From positions 35,158 to 99,157 of the forward strand of contig NZ_BLIG01000051.1 in the NCBI RefSeq assembly GCF_009811415.1: a stretch of DNA of 64,000 bases. The letters run 5' to 3'. Under the pieces are notes generated by a model. That model did not search any database. It was not told the DNA's origin and saw only the letters and a program-made list of their open reading frames with translations. Source of the DNA: Alteromonas sp. KUL106. Lineage in GTDB: Bacteria > Pseudomonadota > Gammaproteobacteria > Enterobacterales > Alteromonadaceae. Positions within the stretch are counted from its first letter, which is position 1, and each line of letters opens with the position of its first letter. Shown piece by piece: positions 63,920-64,000 of the stretch. The translations under genes and the position numbers were made by a program.

Positions 63920-64000
63920 TAATACCAGTCCGCATAGATAATTACCCATTCAGCGAGAGTTAAAATGTTCGTCATCGCGGCGTGTTACCGCAGGTATAGT
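63920..64000 (+). repeat. Dispersed repeat, copy cut by the window end
   Basis: TAATACCAGTCCGCATAGAT followed by AATTACCC, CAGCGAGA, TTAAAATGTTC and CGCGGCGTGTT, parallel to the copy at 62357. It continues beyond base 64000. Confidence 0.8.

Overview
The window looks like chromosomal DNA of a marine gammaproteobacterium of the order Alteromonadales, most probably Alteromonas. The grounds are the closeness of the encoded proteins to gammaproteobacterial families (ArcA, YggX, TrmB, RsmC, TldD/TldE, YhdP, MreBCD, DarP) combined with a TonB-receptor/sodium-symporter sugar locus of the Alteromonadales kind. This assignment is from memory of families, not from a search. No prophage, insertion sequence, transposase, integrase or CRISPR array was seen.

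Layout. 1-7656 (minus strand): a chemosensory operon in the order small membrane MCP, cheY, cheA, cheW, soluble multi-PAS MCP, cheR (cut by the window edge); this order matches the Pseudomonas Che2 (F7-type) cluster. 7657-8411: a tRNA-Phe gene with its promoter, followed by two ~120 bp tandem units that each carry the last 19 bp of the tRNA and a terminator hairpin. 8482-14179: housekeeping genes yggX, mutY, an alpha/beta hydrolase, trmB, rsmC, glgA. 14291-16799: a membrane histidine kinase and arcA. 16938-21001: lacZ with a divergent AraC-type regulator. 21101-33943: pmbA(tldE), darP, then the conserved block mreB-mreC-mreD-maf-rng-yhdP-nitrilase-tldD, all on the minus strand. 34316-35540: two poorly characterised genes. 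35680-39871: glycerol 3-phosphate genes glpD, glpR, glpK, with GlpR-type operators.

39989-59530 is mainly a galactoside utilisation region. A TonB-dependent receptor, an SSS sodium symporter, a flavin-dependent halogenase-family protein, a SapC-like protein and a GH36 alpha-galactosidase lie on the plus strand. After a TPR protein, a secreted hydrolase and ssb come a second SSS symporter, galK, galT and galM on the minus strand and a LacI-family regulator divergent from galM. Matching palindromes (GGTAAACGTTTNACC) before the receptor and before galT, and a related one before galM, suggest one regulator joins uptake to the Leloir pathway. The probable flow is: outer-membrane uptake by the receptor, inner-membrane uptake with sodium, cleavage by alpha-galactosidase or beta-galactosidase, then GalM-GalK-GalT.

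59531-64000 holds an intergenic segment with eight GATC sites in 199 bp plus DnaA-box-like 9-mers, two lipoprotein genes, a HAD phosphatase, a YajR-like MFS exporter with a C-terminal YAM domain, and copies of a dispersed repeat. The most interesting points are the tyrT-like tRNA repeats, the origin-like GATC/DnaA-box cluster, the halogenase/SapC pair inside a sugar locus, and the shared gal operators.
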